From contig JAFQIE010000032.1 in the NCBI GenBank assembly GCA_017397645.1, positions 1 to 40,632 of the forward strand: 40,632 nucleotides of DNA, in the 5' to 3' direction. Within the stretch, counting starts at the first letter, position 1. Every line of letters starts with the position of its first letter. The position numbers and the translations under genes are program-made. Source of the stretch: Lachnospiraceae bacterium (lineage in GTDB: Bacteria > Bacillota > Clostridia > Lachnospirales > Lachnospiraceae). The notes below the pieces were generated by a model. It searched no databases. It was not told the origin of the DNA and saw only the letters and a list, made by a program, of their open reading frames with translations. This document shows, piece by piece, positions 1 to 8,406 of this stretch.

Positions 1-21
1 CCTTCCTCATTGGAAAATAGC

Positions 22-99
22 GTTTTGTTATTCTAACAATTTGAGCAGAAATCGTTGGAATTAAGCCACTTCAACGGTTTCTACTCGAATAACAAAACT
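22..99. repeat. Imperfect long inverted repeat at the left edge
   Basis: The arm at 22-57 (GTTTTGTTATTC, nine unpaired bases, then GAGCAGAAATCGTTG) is matched in reverse complement by 72-98. The outer 12 bp pair perfectly and the inner 15 bp pair with two mismatches. It lies just downstream of the broken ORF6N gene. It could be the end of a small non-autonomous element or a terminator-like structure; no poly-T tract or transposase gene is visible beside it. Confidence 0.5.
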
Positions 100-135
100 T
101 TTAGGATAACAGGGGTTATTCAAGTTCTTGGATAA

Positions 136-411
136 TCCTTGTTCAGTGAAAGCGTAGGGGAGCGTTCTTTTCCCACCTCAACTTGAAGTCGCAATTTGCG
201 ACTTCAAGTTCTCGTCTTCTTCTACCGTTAACTGAAACATAAAGTCTTCGGGAAATCTTTTGATATTCCGCTTTACCTGTTCATTCAGTCGCTTCACCTC
301 ATATCCATAAATCTCTGCCAGATCACAATCCAGCATCACCTGCTGTCCCCTAATGGTATAAACGCGACTACAAATGCTATCTGCAACCATAACATCCCTG
401 TTTCCTTCCAT
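136..411 (-). pseudogene. ORF6N/KilA-N domain DNA-binding protein, inactivated
   Basis: The reading frame starts at 411 behind a good GGAGG site. It encodes an ORF6N-type N-terminus (MLDCDLAEIYGYEVKRLNEQ, then RNIKRFPEDFMFQL and LKSQIATSS), a domain common in phage and mobile-element antirepressor-like proteins. Translation stops at a TGA at 178-180. The same frame continues past it with GGKRTLPYAFTEQG, which is what follows SSW in intact family members, so one Trp codon (TGG) has become TGA. After FTEQG (about 136) the similarity I recognise ends, so the gene also lacks its 3' part. The family normally runs to roughly 180-300 residues. A perfect 14-bp hairpin sequence lies in the coding region at 181-209. 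Residual expression of a 77-residue fragment is possible. Confidence 0.8.
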
Positions 412-493
412 AGTAATCCTCCATTCATATTAAATTTTCTTATCTACTTTTGGATTTTTACATCAGGAGACCCCTGATAAAGAATAAATGACC

Positions 494-552
494 AAAAAGA
501 CATTGCCCCAAAGGGCGACAGCGACAAAGAGATCGCTCTCCCTGCCGCTGTC
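494..552 (-). terminator. Probable terminator for the surface-protein operon
   Basis: Read on the minus strand, a GACAGCG/CGCTGTC stem (546-552 with 517-523) is followed by a small GCCC/GGGC hairpin (505-516) and a T-rich run (TCTTTTT, 500-494). It follows the stop of the 47-residue peptide gene at 597 and would end the transcript that starts upstream of 6456. The rest of 412-596 shows no gene. Confidence 0.5.
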
Positions 553-596
553 AATGTTTTTCAGCATATTTGGATATTAGTGATAGCTGACGATTT

Positions 597-740
597 TTAG
601 TCCCATGGTAACATGGGTTGACTCGGTTCTGCGGTAGCTTCGGGTTCTTCTGCGTCCCCGCTACCGCTTTCGCTTATCACATCTTCTGTGATAAACTCTA
701 TGATTTCCAATTCGGGAGCGATGTATAATGCTTTTTTCAT
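597..740 (-). CDS. 47-residue acidic peptide of unknown function
   Basis: A short ORF begins at ATG 738-740 behind a very strong site (AAGGAAGGAG, about 7 bases before the start), which argues that it is translated. It lies 16 bases after the stop of the large surface protein, so it is probably cotranscribed. The product begins MKKALYIAPELEIIEF, continues with ITEDVISESGSG, then an acidic Ala/Pro/Glu stretch, and ends QPMLPWD. There is no hydrophobic signal peptide. A Pro-Glu-(Leu/Met)-Glu ... Glu-Asp-Val-Ile N-terminus followed by a low-complexity tail resembles small peptides I associate with Firmicutes surface-protein or peptide-modification loci, where a leader-like N-terminus precedes a variable core. 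No modifying enzyme is encoded nearby, so calling it a RiPP precursor would be speculation. Confidence 0.7.
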   Translation of the reverse strand: MKKALYIAPELEIIEFITEDVISESGSGDAEEPEATAEPSQPMLPWD

Positions 741-756
741 AAATCTCACTCCTTCC

Positions 757-3700
757 TTAGTTGGTTGATGTACTTTCCACATAAGCCTCTGCTGCTTCAT
801 TGTAACGGTACATAGCAGTCGCAACCTGCTGCAGTTTCAGCAATTCGTCATCTTTACCTGCTTCTGCAGTTGCATGTAATTTGCTGCTGAGATAGGTGAA
901 CGGGCTGTATTCCACAGTCAAAATCACACTCTGATTCTCTTTATCGGTCACCTCTATCTTATACATCTCATCCAGCTTATCCGGTCTGATGCCTCGTATA
1001 TCGAAATAACTTACCTTATCGTAGATTCCGGTTGGCGTATTTTGAGCGTCAATGGAAGTGTAGGATTCTGCGCCCTCATTCTTTATATACGCCTGATAGG
1101 TAAAGTCGTTTAGACTATACGCTTCTGTAGAATCTGTTTTTGTACCAAACTCAAAACCGGCACGCAGTGCTGTCTCTGCGAAAAGAACCAATGTCATACC
1201 CTTAAGTTGAATCTTGTCTGTTGTGGCATTTACTGTGTCCTTATTCCACGAATATTCATCCTTAAGTTTACCCAACTCTTCCACAGACAAAGATTCAGGT
1301 TTTGACGTGGTAACCAAATCGCTCTCCGTCGCATTCTCATCGAAGAACAGCTGTGACATTGCACCATACTCCATAGTAGAATTAATCATATTGATTAGAA
1401 CCTGGTTCTGTGCTGCTTGCTCCTTGTTCTCTTCGCTTGCCAGTTTATTGTCACAGTAATCTTTTACAGAATACCGGAACTCACCCAAACAAGTCTCACC
1501 ATCATAGAACTGCGCTGTAATTGTGTCATTCATTTCCGTTGCAAACAACTCACAACTATATGAGTATGGATAAATTTTACCTTCTACTGTTTTAGAAACA
1601 GCATTTGCAGAAGCTGTTTTGTTGTTATAGGTGAACTTTGCAACTACATCCTGAGGATTAGACACTTCATCCGTGAAATCCATATAGAAATTCACAATGA
1701 TGCCGTCACTCAAGGTGATGTTTCGTGCTTCTACCGCACATTTGCCATTTCTGATAGCACCACAACCTTCTACTACACAGTAACCCTTGTCATCTTCACC
1801 CTCAGCGGGAGCAGTATGTGTCTCGGTCCAGGTCTTTACAATGGTGCCTGTATAACCACCAATACCTGTAATGGTTACCTTGGGAAGTTCCTCGTCCCAT
1901 GTCAATGTGTAATCTGTGGTTTCAGTTAATGCCTTGCCATCAACAGTTACTGTTACTGTAGGTTTCTCATCACATGCCACTTCGGTTGCACTGAGTTTTA
2001 CGTTAGAGTCAACAATGGCAATGGGTTCAGGGGTGGGTACAGGGCTCTCGTCTAACAAGCTTACTTTCACGTTATCTACATAGAATTTACCCGTACCTTC
2101 TGCGTCTGCGGGAAAACTAAATCTAATGTTACCAAAGTCTGTACCAAGCCATTTACTCCAATTTCTTACAATAACCTGATCATCTACCATAACCGAGAAT
2201 GTTTCCATCGCTCTATCAATTACAAATTTGATCTTATAGAAGGTATTGTCTTCAAATGTGAACGTTCCTGACGCCTGAGAAAATGTCATGGTTCTTCCGT
2301 TAAAATATAACCTCTGTATAGACTGATTGTTAGTACTCCACTGGTTCAACTGTATTTCGACCTGCGAGCTAAATTCTCCACTAAGTGCCAAATCCATTTC
2401 TGCTACGATAATACCCTCGGTACCCTCACCATAAGCAAGTTTATCCTCTGGATCCAGGTACATAAAGATGTCTGTTGTCGCAGCATATCCATTAGGTAAT
2501 TCAAGAACATAATCGTCTACATCTGCGTTGGCAGCAATGGTGTTTTTAGCAACATACTTAACAGTTTCAGATGCCGTAGTTGCCACAGTCCAATAGTGAT
2601 TTGTTGCTTCATTAAATTTATTGTCCTTCAACAACATGCTATCAGGAACATCATTCATATCATCGCTTGTAATAACATCTGTAGGTGCAACTACAGGCTC
2701 TGTATATACCTGAATATTATCAACATAAAGGCTGGAGTCTACTGAAGAAGCCTCTGCCTCGCTGTTAAACCTTATCTTATTGATAGATGTAGGTGATTGA
2801 GGATTTGTCATTGGTTTCAAAATTGGAGTTCCATCTACATACCATCTGGTATTTACACCATTGTTTGGAATCACAAACTTTATATGGAAGAATTCTCCTT
2901 TAGTTGTAGTATAAGAACTTTGAATATTATAATCCGCACGTCCTGTACTCTTGTGATTAGCTACTAAGCTATCCTTAATTACAAACTGACCTATTCTTGT
3001 AATCGCTCCATTACCAACATACATATGATAGAAGTTGGCCTTTTCTCCTCTACCCTTAACCGCAACATCCATCTCTACCACAATATTTTGGGTTGGTGCG
3101 GTCAAGTCATAATCAATTGCATATTCCGTACCGAGAGACAAGTCAAATCCACCTTCTGCTCCCTCCAGAAGATTACCATCTATCTTCAGACAGTAATCGT
3201 CTGCTGTTGCACCACTAAATCCTTCTGTTAATTTAGACACGATTTTTCCAGCCTTATCTCCACTAGTCAATTTAGACCATGTAGCTCCGTTTCCGGATGT
3301 ACCATTCACAAACTGCCCTTCCGCATATCCCTCAAAATTCAAGGGATTATAAGTGGGAGCAGGGGTCGCTGTGGGCTCGGGGGTTGCTGTAGGAGCAGGG
3401 GTCGCTAAAGGTGCAGGTGCCTGACTTAAGGTGTAAATCTTAATATTATCCACATATACCTTACCGGTTGTTCCTGCCCCAGTATTAAACATAACACTTT
3501 GGAACTTTGCAAGTTCACTGAACCAGTCCTCGACATCGCGCCGAACCATTTCATCATTGATTATGACAGAATGGATATAATTACCTCTTGCATTTTTGGC
3601 TGCTCTATCATAAATAAATTTGAAGTTGATGAATTCTCCCTCGGTAAGGCTACGGCTACTCATACCACTGTAGGATGTCATCGTTGTGCCGTTTATAAAG

Positions 3701-6456
3701 AAACGGTCGATGGGATTATTATATACATCTTCACACATCTGGAGCATGAACTGTGCATCCATAGATCCTACGGTTGCCAAATCCATCTCTATAACCCCGA
3801 ATCCGGTGGCTTCTCCGCCCTCAGTAATTGCACTGTATTCATCTAATGCAAGATACATCTTTGCACTCACTGTATTGGGGATTTCCAAACAATAATCTCC
3901 AGCCACCTCTTTGCCGGTTACGGTACTCTTTTCCACATACTTAACCAAATTTTGAAGCGCAGTGGGAATGGCCCAGTAGTAGTGGGCATCCTCTGCTATC
4001 TCCACATCCTTAAGTAACATACTTTCAGGGGGAGTATTCATGTCGTCGTCTACCAAGGAAACATCTGCAGGAACAGCCGTAGGAGTCGCTGTGGGTTCAG
4101 GAGTCGCTGTGGGCTCGGGGGTCGCTGTAGGTTCGGGTGTTGCTGTAGGTTCGGGCGTTGCTGTAGGTTTAGGCGTTGCTGTAGGTTTAGGCGTCGCCGT
4201 AGGTTTAGGCGTCGCCGTAGGAGTTGCTGTGGGTTCCGGAGTTGCAACCGGTACAGGTGCTTCGTTAATTGTGTAAATCCTCACATCATCCACATACACA
4301 ACTCCGGTGTCAGAACTCGTGCCGGTAAACATAAATTTAATACTCTGTACATTGCTTCCAAGCCAGTTGCCTTCATCACGAATAATTATTTCATCATTAA
4401 TTACAACGCAATGTGTTCCATATCTCTGTAATTCTCCTGCGGAATTATATACAGGAACATCCCGATCAATATAAAACTTAAAGTTGTAGAATTCGTTTGC
4501 GTTCAACGTTTTGGATAAACCATGATACTTCGATGTCAAAGTTGTTCCATTAATATAAAATCTTTCCTGTGATTGATTCGCTGTTCCTTCATTAATTTGA
4601 ATCTCCACTTGGCTTTCACAATTTCCAGACACCGCTACATTCATCTCTACCACGGCAAATCCTGTCTCAGCTTCGCCAAATGTGATTGCTTCGTCCAACT
4701 TCAACATAAATGCGTTTGTCGCTGTATTCGGCATTGCCAAACAATAATCATCTTCCGAATACTTCTGTGAGTCCACAGTACTCTTAGACACTACTTCTCC
4801 TGTTTCGGTGTTTGTACTCGACCATGTGTACCCATTTCCGGATGTACCATTTACCGTCTGCTCCATACTATATCCTTCGAATGTGGAAGGATTATATGTA
4901 GGTGCGGGCGTAGGTGTAGCCAAAGGTGCCGGAGCTTCATTCAGCGTATAAATCTTAATATTATCTACGTATAGTTTACCTGTTGTGCCTGTTCCAGGTG
5001 AAAATCTAACACTTTGAAATTGTTTTAAGGTGGCAAACCAATCTCCATTATCACGAACAACCATAGTATCATTTATGACTACAGAATGCATATAATTACC
5101 TTTTGCATTTGTATTTACTCTGTCATAAATAAACTTGAAATTAACAAACTCGCCCTCATTGAATACTCTATTGATTCCACCGGAGTAGGATGTCATGGTT
5201 GTTCCATTCAGCCAAAATCTATTGATAGGATTGTTGGATACATCTTCACACATCTGAATTAAAAATTGAGAGGCAAAAGATCCTGTCACTGCCAAATCCA
5301 TTTCAACCACACCATATCCAACGGCATCTCCGCCCTCGGAAATAGCATTTTCAGGTTTTAACGCGAGGAAAACATTTCCGCTGGTGCCCTCTGGAATTTC
5401 CAAGCAATAACCCGTTGCATTAGCGTCTACTGAAGACTTCTCCACAAATTTAACCGATGACTGCAATCCAGAGGGAACTACCCAGTAATAGTCTGCATCT
5501 TCCGTATCCACGTCCTTCAGCAATAAACTTGCCGGAGGGGTGTCCATATCCTCGTCCATAAAAACCACGTTCCCCGGAACTGTTGTAGGTGCCGGTGTGG
5601 CTGTTGGATCCGGAGTAGGGTCCGCGGTAGGTGCCGGAGTTGCCAGAGGTGCAGGTGCCTCACTTAAGGTATACACCTTGAAGTTGTCAAAATATAACGT
5701 TCCCGTTCCTTCACTGGCTCCAGCCACAGCCAATCTGATACTTCTAAATCTTAAGTTCGTCTCAATCCAGTTTACATAATCACGAACTACCATCTCATTA
5801 TTTATAATCAAAGAGTGCAAATGTTTTCCGTTTGAGTTTACAGTCTCTCTGTCATAAATAAATTTTACATTATAAAACTTGTTCTCTTCAAAGGTATACT
5901 TAGCCCCATCATACTTGGCTGTCAATGAGGTTCCATTGATAAAATATCTCTCTACTGACTGGTTGTTTACATCCTCATTAAACTGTAACTCGAATTGAGG
6001 ACTGATGGAGTCAGTCATTGCAATATCCATCTCAACAACGATAAATCCCTCTGAATCACCGCCAAAAGATACATACTTATCACTATCCATTGCAAGGAAC
6101 AGATTACCACTCACGGTATTAGGCATCTGCAAACAGTAATCTCCTGTAGCCGCACTATTATCAACCGTATTCTTCTCTACCAAGGTTAGACTTGACTCTA
6201 GTGCTGAACCAATTGACCAATAATAGTTTGCATCCTCTCCAAGTTCCATATCCTTAAGTAGCATACTTTCAGGTGGATTATTCAAATCTTCATCTACCAG
6301 CGTCACATCTGCCGCAATTGGCGCATCTGTTACTGTCTCTGACTCTGTTGTTGTCTCTGTCGCATTTACTACAGTGGCGTTTCCTGGGAACGGAATTCCC
6401 GTTAGCACCAGACTGATTGCAAGCAAGAGTGCCAGTTTCCTTTTCTTAAAAATCAT
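757..6456 (-). CDS. Giant secreted repeat protein with jelly-roll-like modules
   Basis: A 1899-residue protein starts at ATG 6456 behind GAGGAGGTAGC. Residues 1-32 form a signal peptide (KKRK, then a hydrophobic stretch). Six modules of about 210 residues follow, beginning near residues 53, 299, 525, 799, 1042 and 1259. Modules 1, 2, 4 and 6 start with a PPxSxLLKD-type motif; modules 3 and 5 start FEGY with NGTSGNG. All end near YVDNxKIYTL, typical of concanavalin/LamG-like jelly rolls. Most are separated by Pro/Thr linkers, the longest (about 735-792) being (TATPEP/KP)n. An Ig-like domain (about 1484-1550) and a C-terminal domain of about 330 residues follow. I see no LPXTG, SLH or choline-binding anchor, so surface attachment is unproven. 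Modules 1, 2, 4 and 6 look like recent intragenic duplications. Glycan or host-surface binding is inferred; no catalytic motif is visible. Confidence 0.85.
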   Translation of the reverse strand: MIFKKRKLALLLAISLVLTGIPFPGNATVVNATETTTESETVTDAPIAADVTLVDEDLNNPPESMLLKDMELGEDANYYWSIGSALESSLTLVEKNTVDNSAATGDYCLQMPNTVSGNLFLAMDSDKYVSFGGDSEGFIVVEMDIAMTDSISPQFELQFNEDVNNQSVERYFINGTSLTAKYDGAKYTFEENKFYNVKFIYDRETVNSNGKHLHSLIINNEMVVRDYVNWIETNLRFRSIRLAVAGASEGTGTLYFDNFKVYTLSEAPAPLATPAPTADPTPDPTATPAPTTVPGNVVFMDEDMDTPPASLLLKDVDTEDADYYWVVPSGLQSSVKFVEKSSVDANATGYCLEIPEGTSGNVFLALKPENAISEGGDAVGYGVVEMDLAVTGSFASQFLIQMCEDVSNNPINRFWLNGTTMTSYSGGINRVFNEGEFVNFKFIYDRVNTNAKGNYMHSVVINDTMVVRDNGDWFATLKQFQSVRFSPGTGTTGKLYVDNIKIYTLNEAPAPLATPTPAPTYNPSTFEGYSMEQTVNGTSGNGYTWSSTNTETGEVVSKSTVDSQKYSEDDYCLAMPNTATNAFMLKLDEAITFGEAETGFAVVEMNVAVSGNCESQVEIQINEGTANQSQERFYINGTTLTSKYHGLSKTLNANEFYNFKFYIDRDVPVYNSAGELQRYGTHCVVINDEIIIRDEGNWLGSNVQSIKFMFTGTSSDTGVVYVDDVRIYTINEAPVPVATPEPTATPTATPKPTATPKPTATPKPTATPEPTATPEPTATPEPTATPEPTATPTAVPADVSLVDDDMNTPPESMLLKDVEIAEDAHYYWAIPTALQNLVKYVEKSTVTGKEVAGDYCLEIPNTVSAKMYLALDEYSAITEGGEATGFGVIEMDLATVGSMDAQFMLQMCEDVYNNPIDRFFINGTTMTSYSGMSSRSLTEGEFINFKFIYDRAAKNARGNYIHSVIINDEMVRRDVEDWFSELAKFQSVMFNTGAGTTGKVYVDNIKIYTLSQAPAPLATPAPTATPEPTATPAPTYNPLNFEGYAEGQFVNGTSGNGATWSKLTSGDKAGKIVSKLTEGFSGATADDYCLKIDGNLLEGAEGGFDLSLGTEYAIDYDLTAPTQNIVVEMDVAVKGRGEKANFYHMYVGNGAITRIGQFVIKDSLVANHKSTGRADYNIQSSYTTTKGEFFHIKFVIPNNGVNTRWYVDGTPILKPMTNPQSPTSINKIRFNSEAEASSVDSSLYVDNIQVYTEPVVAPTDVITSDDMNDVPDSMLLKDNKFNEATNHYWTVATTASETVKYVAKNTIAANADVDDYVLELPNGYAATTDIFMYLDPEDKLAYGEGTEGIIVAEMDLALSGEFSSQVEIQLNQWSTNNQSIQRLYFNGRTMTFSQASGTFTFEDNTFYKIKFVIDRAMETFSVMVDDQVIVRNWSKWLGTDFGNIRFSFPADAEGTGKFYVDNVKVSLLDESPVPTPEPIAIVDSNVKLSATEVACDEKPTVTVTVDGKALTETTDYTLTWDEELPKVTITGIGGYTGTIVKTWTETHTAPAEGEDDKGYCVVEGCGAIRNGKCAVEARNITLSDGIIVNFYMDFTDEVSNPQDVVAKFTYNNKTASANAVSKTVEGKIYPYSYSCELFATEMNDTITAQFYDGETCLGEFRYSVKDYCDNKLASEENKEQAAQNQVLINMINSTMEYGAMSQLFFDENATESDLVTTSKPESLSVEELGKLKDEYSWNKDTVNATTDKIQLKGMTLVLFAETALRAGFEFGTKTDSTEAYSLNDFTYQAYIKNEGAESYTSIDAQNTPTGIYDKVSYFDIRGIRPDKLDEMYKIEVTDKENQSVILTVEYSPFTYLSSKLHATAEAGKDDELLKLQQVATAMYRYNEAAEAYVESTSTN
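4075..4250 (-). repeat. 18-bp minisatellite coding the Pro/Thr linker
   Basis: About nine to ten tandem 18-bp units (on the minus strand, variants of ACGGCGACGCCTAAACCT) encode repeated TATPKP/TATPEP. Groups of adjacent units are identical or differ by one or two bases, so slippage can change copy number in steps of six residues without breaking the frame. It forms the longest spacer in the surface protein. Confidence 0.85.
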
Positions 6457-6574
6457 CTTTGCTACCTCCTCTTTGCCGTTTTTTTACGGCTTGCATACTG
6501 TTTTTTGCACATTTCTTTAGGCAATTTACCTAATTTACATCATTTTATCGCAAATCTATGAACTGAATTATGTT

Positions 6575-6593
6575 TTAACGGAAATTCCGTTAA
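6575..6593. promoter_or_regulatory. Perfect palindrome between divergent genes, putative operator
   Basis: TTAACGGAA-A-TTCCGTTAA is a perfect 9-bp inverted repeat around one central base. It sits between the start of the surface protein (6456) and the XRE regulator (6644). A further half-site-like TTCTGTTA lies at 6615-6622. XRE-family regulators usually bind such palindromes near their own gene, so control of both divergent genes is plausible. A separate small hairpin (GCCGT/ACGGC, 6475-6490) precedes the ribosome site of the surface protein gene. Confidence 0.5.
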
Positions 6594-6643
6594 ATGCACT
6601 TGCTTTTTTCCATATTCTGTTAGATTATTTGCGAGGTGAATGT

Positions 6644-6868
6644 ATGAAGTGTACAGATCGGATAAAAGCATTAAGAGAAGACAATGATTTTAAGCAAACT
6701 TATGTAGCCAACGCCATTCATGTGGCACAGACTACTTATTCGGATTACGAGAAGGGAAAGGTCCGGATTCCGGTGGAATGTGTCATAGAGCTGGCGAAGT
6801 TTTATAATGTGGATTTGAACTACATTATAGGCGTCAGCAATGTGCGAAACGAATTCCCAAAGAAATGA
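6644..6868 (+). CDS. Small XRE-family transcriptional regulator
   Basis: A 74-residue protein made almost entirely of one Cro/C1-type helix-turn-helix. RIKALREDNDFKQTYVA and HVAQTTYSDYEKGK form the recognition region, followed by IPVECVIELAKFYNVDLNYI, typical of the family. I chose ATG 6644 because a GAGGTGA site lies just before it; an in-frame TTG at 6629 would put that ribosome site inside the gene. It is divergent from the surface-protein gene, with a perfect palindrome in between, and 61 bases ahead of the MBL-fold gene. Most likely a local repressor; its targets are unknown. Confidence 0.85.
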   Translation: MKCTDRIKALREDNDFKQTYVANAIHVAQTTYSDYEKGKVRIPVECVIELAKFYNVDLNYIIGVSNVRNEFPKK

Positions 6869-6929
6869 TGGATTTATTCTTCCGCTACCGCTATAATAAT
6901 AGGTAGATTCTTATCTGGAGGAATGCCCT

Positions 6930-7808
6930 ATGTATGAATTGGTTCAGGTGTCAGAGTGCTGCTATTATATTGACTGCCCTTCTAAAATCGGGATAATTAA
7001 AACCGCCGGGTCGGAAGTATGTTTGATAGATAGTGGCAACCATAGGGAAACCGGCAAAAAGATCAAAAGAATTCTGGACGAACAGGGTTGGTCCCTGCGC
7101 GCAATTTACAATACCCACGCGCATGGTGACCATATCGGAGGAAATCATTATCTGCAACAGCAAACCGGATGCAAGATTTATGTCCCGGCAGTAGAACATT
7201 ACTTTGCCGAAACACCTATTTTATCGCCATCTTTTCTATATGGAGGCAATCCGGTTACAGAGTTGCAAAGTAAATTTATTCTGGCGCAGGAATCCATGGT
7301 GGAACCATTGACTGAAAGGTGCCTGCCAGAGGGCGTTTCTATTCTGCCACTCCCCGGACACACCTGGAATATGGTTGGCTTCCAAGTGGATGAAACTATC
7401 ATATATTTGGCTGACTGCCTGTCTTCTGAAACAACTTTAGAGAAGTATCAGGTAAGCTTCCTAACAGATGTTCCTGCTTACCTTAAAACCTTACAGCAAA
7501 TATCAGAAATGAAGGGGAAACTCTTCATTCCTTCTCATGCACAGGCTACGGAAAACATTGCGCCTTTGGCACAATTAAACATAGACAAAGTGCACGAAAT
7601 CGCTGACAGGCTTCTGGCTATCTGCAGCGAACCCGTACCTTTTGAACAAATATTAAAGAAGATGTTTGATAGTTATGGTCTGACATTGACCTTTGAGCAG
7701 TACGCCCTGGTGGGTAGCACACTCCGCTCCTATCTCACTTGGTTAAAGAATGAAGGTAAAATCGAGGCTGTGTTTGAAGATAATATGATGTTGTGGGAAA
7801 GAGTATAG
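6930..7808 (+). CDS. MBL-fold metallo-hydrolase
   Basis: A 292-residue protein behind GGAGG (6917-6921). The metal-binding signature THAHGDHIGG is at about residues 64-73. Further conserved metallo-beta-lactamase positions are the histidine in LPGHTW (about 145), the aspartate in IYLADCLS (about 163) and the histidine in PSHAQ (about 208), as expected for a dinuclear zinc site. The C-terminal 75 or so residues look like a winged helix, ending WLKNEGKIEAVFEDNMMLWE, seen in glyoxalase-II-like and LACTB2-like members. The substrate cannot be read from sequence. A terminator follows directly. The downstream position relative to the XRE gene allows co-transcription, but a promoter in the 61-base gap is also possible. 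Confidence 0.85.
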   Translation: MYELVQVSECCYYIDCPSKIGIIKTAGSEVCLIDSGNHRETGKKIKRILDEQGWSLRAIYNTHAHGDHIGGNHYLQQQTGCKIYVPAVEHYFAETPILSPSFLYGGNPVTELQSKFILAQESMVEPLTERCLPEGVSILPLPGHTWNMVGFQVDETIIYLADCLSSETTLEKYQVSFLTDVPAYLKTLQQISEMKGKLFIPSHAQATENIAPLAQLNIDKVHEIADRLLAICSEPVPFEQILKKMFDSYGLTLTFEQYALVGSTLRSYLTWLKNEGKIEAVFEDNMMLWERV

Positions 7809-7820
7809 TTTGGATATCTG

Positions 7821-7847
7821 AAAAAGCAGCTTGGCCTGCTCTTTTTT
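7821..7847 (+). terminator. Terminator after the MBL-fold gene
   Basis: A short AGCAG/CTGCT stem with a CTTGGC loop is followed by C and six T residues, 12 bases after the stop codon. A typical intrinsic terminator, although the stem is short. Confidence 0.65.
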
Positions 7848-8229
7848 GCTTTTCTTTTTGAGTATAATAATTATATTTTCATTGACAATACGCATTGAGG
7901 GCGTAAAATATATGATACCTAGCCGACCTTGGACGTAATAAGTCGAAAGCTGCATACCCTGTATCTCTAAAGAACGAATGATGAAATATACAAAAATACT
8001 AAAGCTGTTATATTACTAATGCAATTCAAGTAGAAAGGAGGTAAACCAAAAAAGAATATAGCAGAAACTAATTTTATAAAATTTGTGGTTTACCACTTTA
8101 CAATTTAGCGTTTTTCATCTAATATGTCGATATAAGGTATACTTGACTTGTTGCTTTTAACAAACATTACCACTATGATTTATTTGTAATGTACGCATAA
8201 TATAGTGATAGGTTACTTTAGAAAGGATG
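7848..8229. other. Non-coding stretch, possible mobile-element remnant
   Basis: No convincing gene is seen. A TTGACA hexamer occurs at 7882-7887 without a well-placed -10 box. A strong ribosome site (AGAAAGGAGG, around 8031-8040) is followed by no start codon at a usable distance, which suggests a deleted gene. GGTAAACC at about 8040 pairs with GGTTTACC at about 8088. From about 8150 the sequence is a promoter-like region for the next two genes, with an imperfect inverted repeat (ACCACTAT ... ATAGTGAT) between about 8168 and 8210 that could be an autoregulatory operator. Confidence 0.4.
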
Positions 8230-8235
8230 ATGTAT

Positions 8236-8406
8236 ATGGCAACTAAAAGTATTCTCAAAAATGTGGACATAAAAGACAAGAAGTTAGGGAAATCATTGGT
8301 ACTTGCGTTAGAAAATGCCGCAAACAAACGTTGTAAAACCGTACAACTCTCTAGAACCTACGAAGATATTCGTGGCGAAAAACTGAGGAAGATACTTAGT
8401 CAATGA
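8236..8406 (+). CDS. 56-residue protein, putative antitoxin
   Basis: A short ORF starts at ATG 8236 behind GAAAGGA; an in-frame ATG at 8230 is too close to that site. The product begins MATKSILKNVDIKDKK and is basic, with a helical middle (KKLGKSLVLALENAANK) and a C-terminus resembling small partner proteins encoded ahead of GNAT toxins. Its stop overlaps the next start (ATGA at 8403-8406), so the two genes are translationally coupled. The order, small protein then toxin-like enzyme, is the usual antitoxin-toxin arrangement. I recognise no named antitoxin family (not clearly ribbon-helix-helix), so the role rests on context. Confidence 0.65.
   Translation: MATKSILKNVDIKDKKLGKSLVLALENAANKRCKTVQLSRTYEDIRGEKLRKILSQ

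Noticed and set aside
4040-4276. Plus-strand ORF reading GVAVGSGVAVGS repeats
   Set aside because: It is the antisense of the Pro/Thr-coding minisatellite of the surface protein gene and has no ribosome site.
7848-8229. A promoter or gene at 7882-8100
   Set aside because: The TTGACA lacks a -10 box at 16-18 bases and the strong ribosome site near 8035 has no start codon in range.
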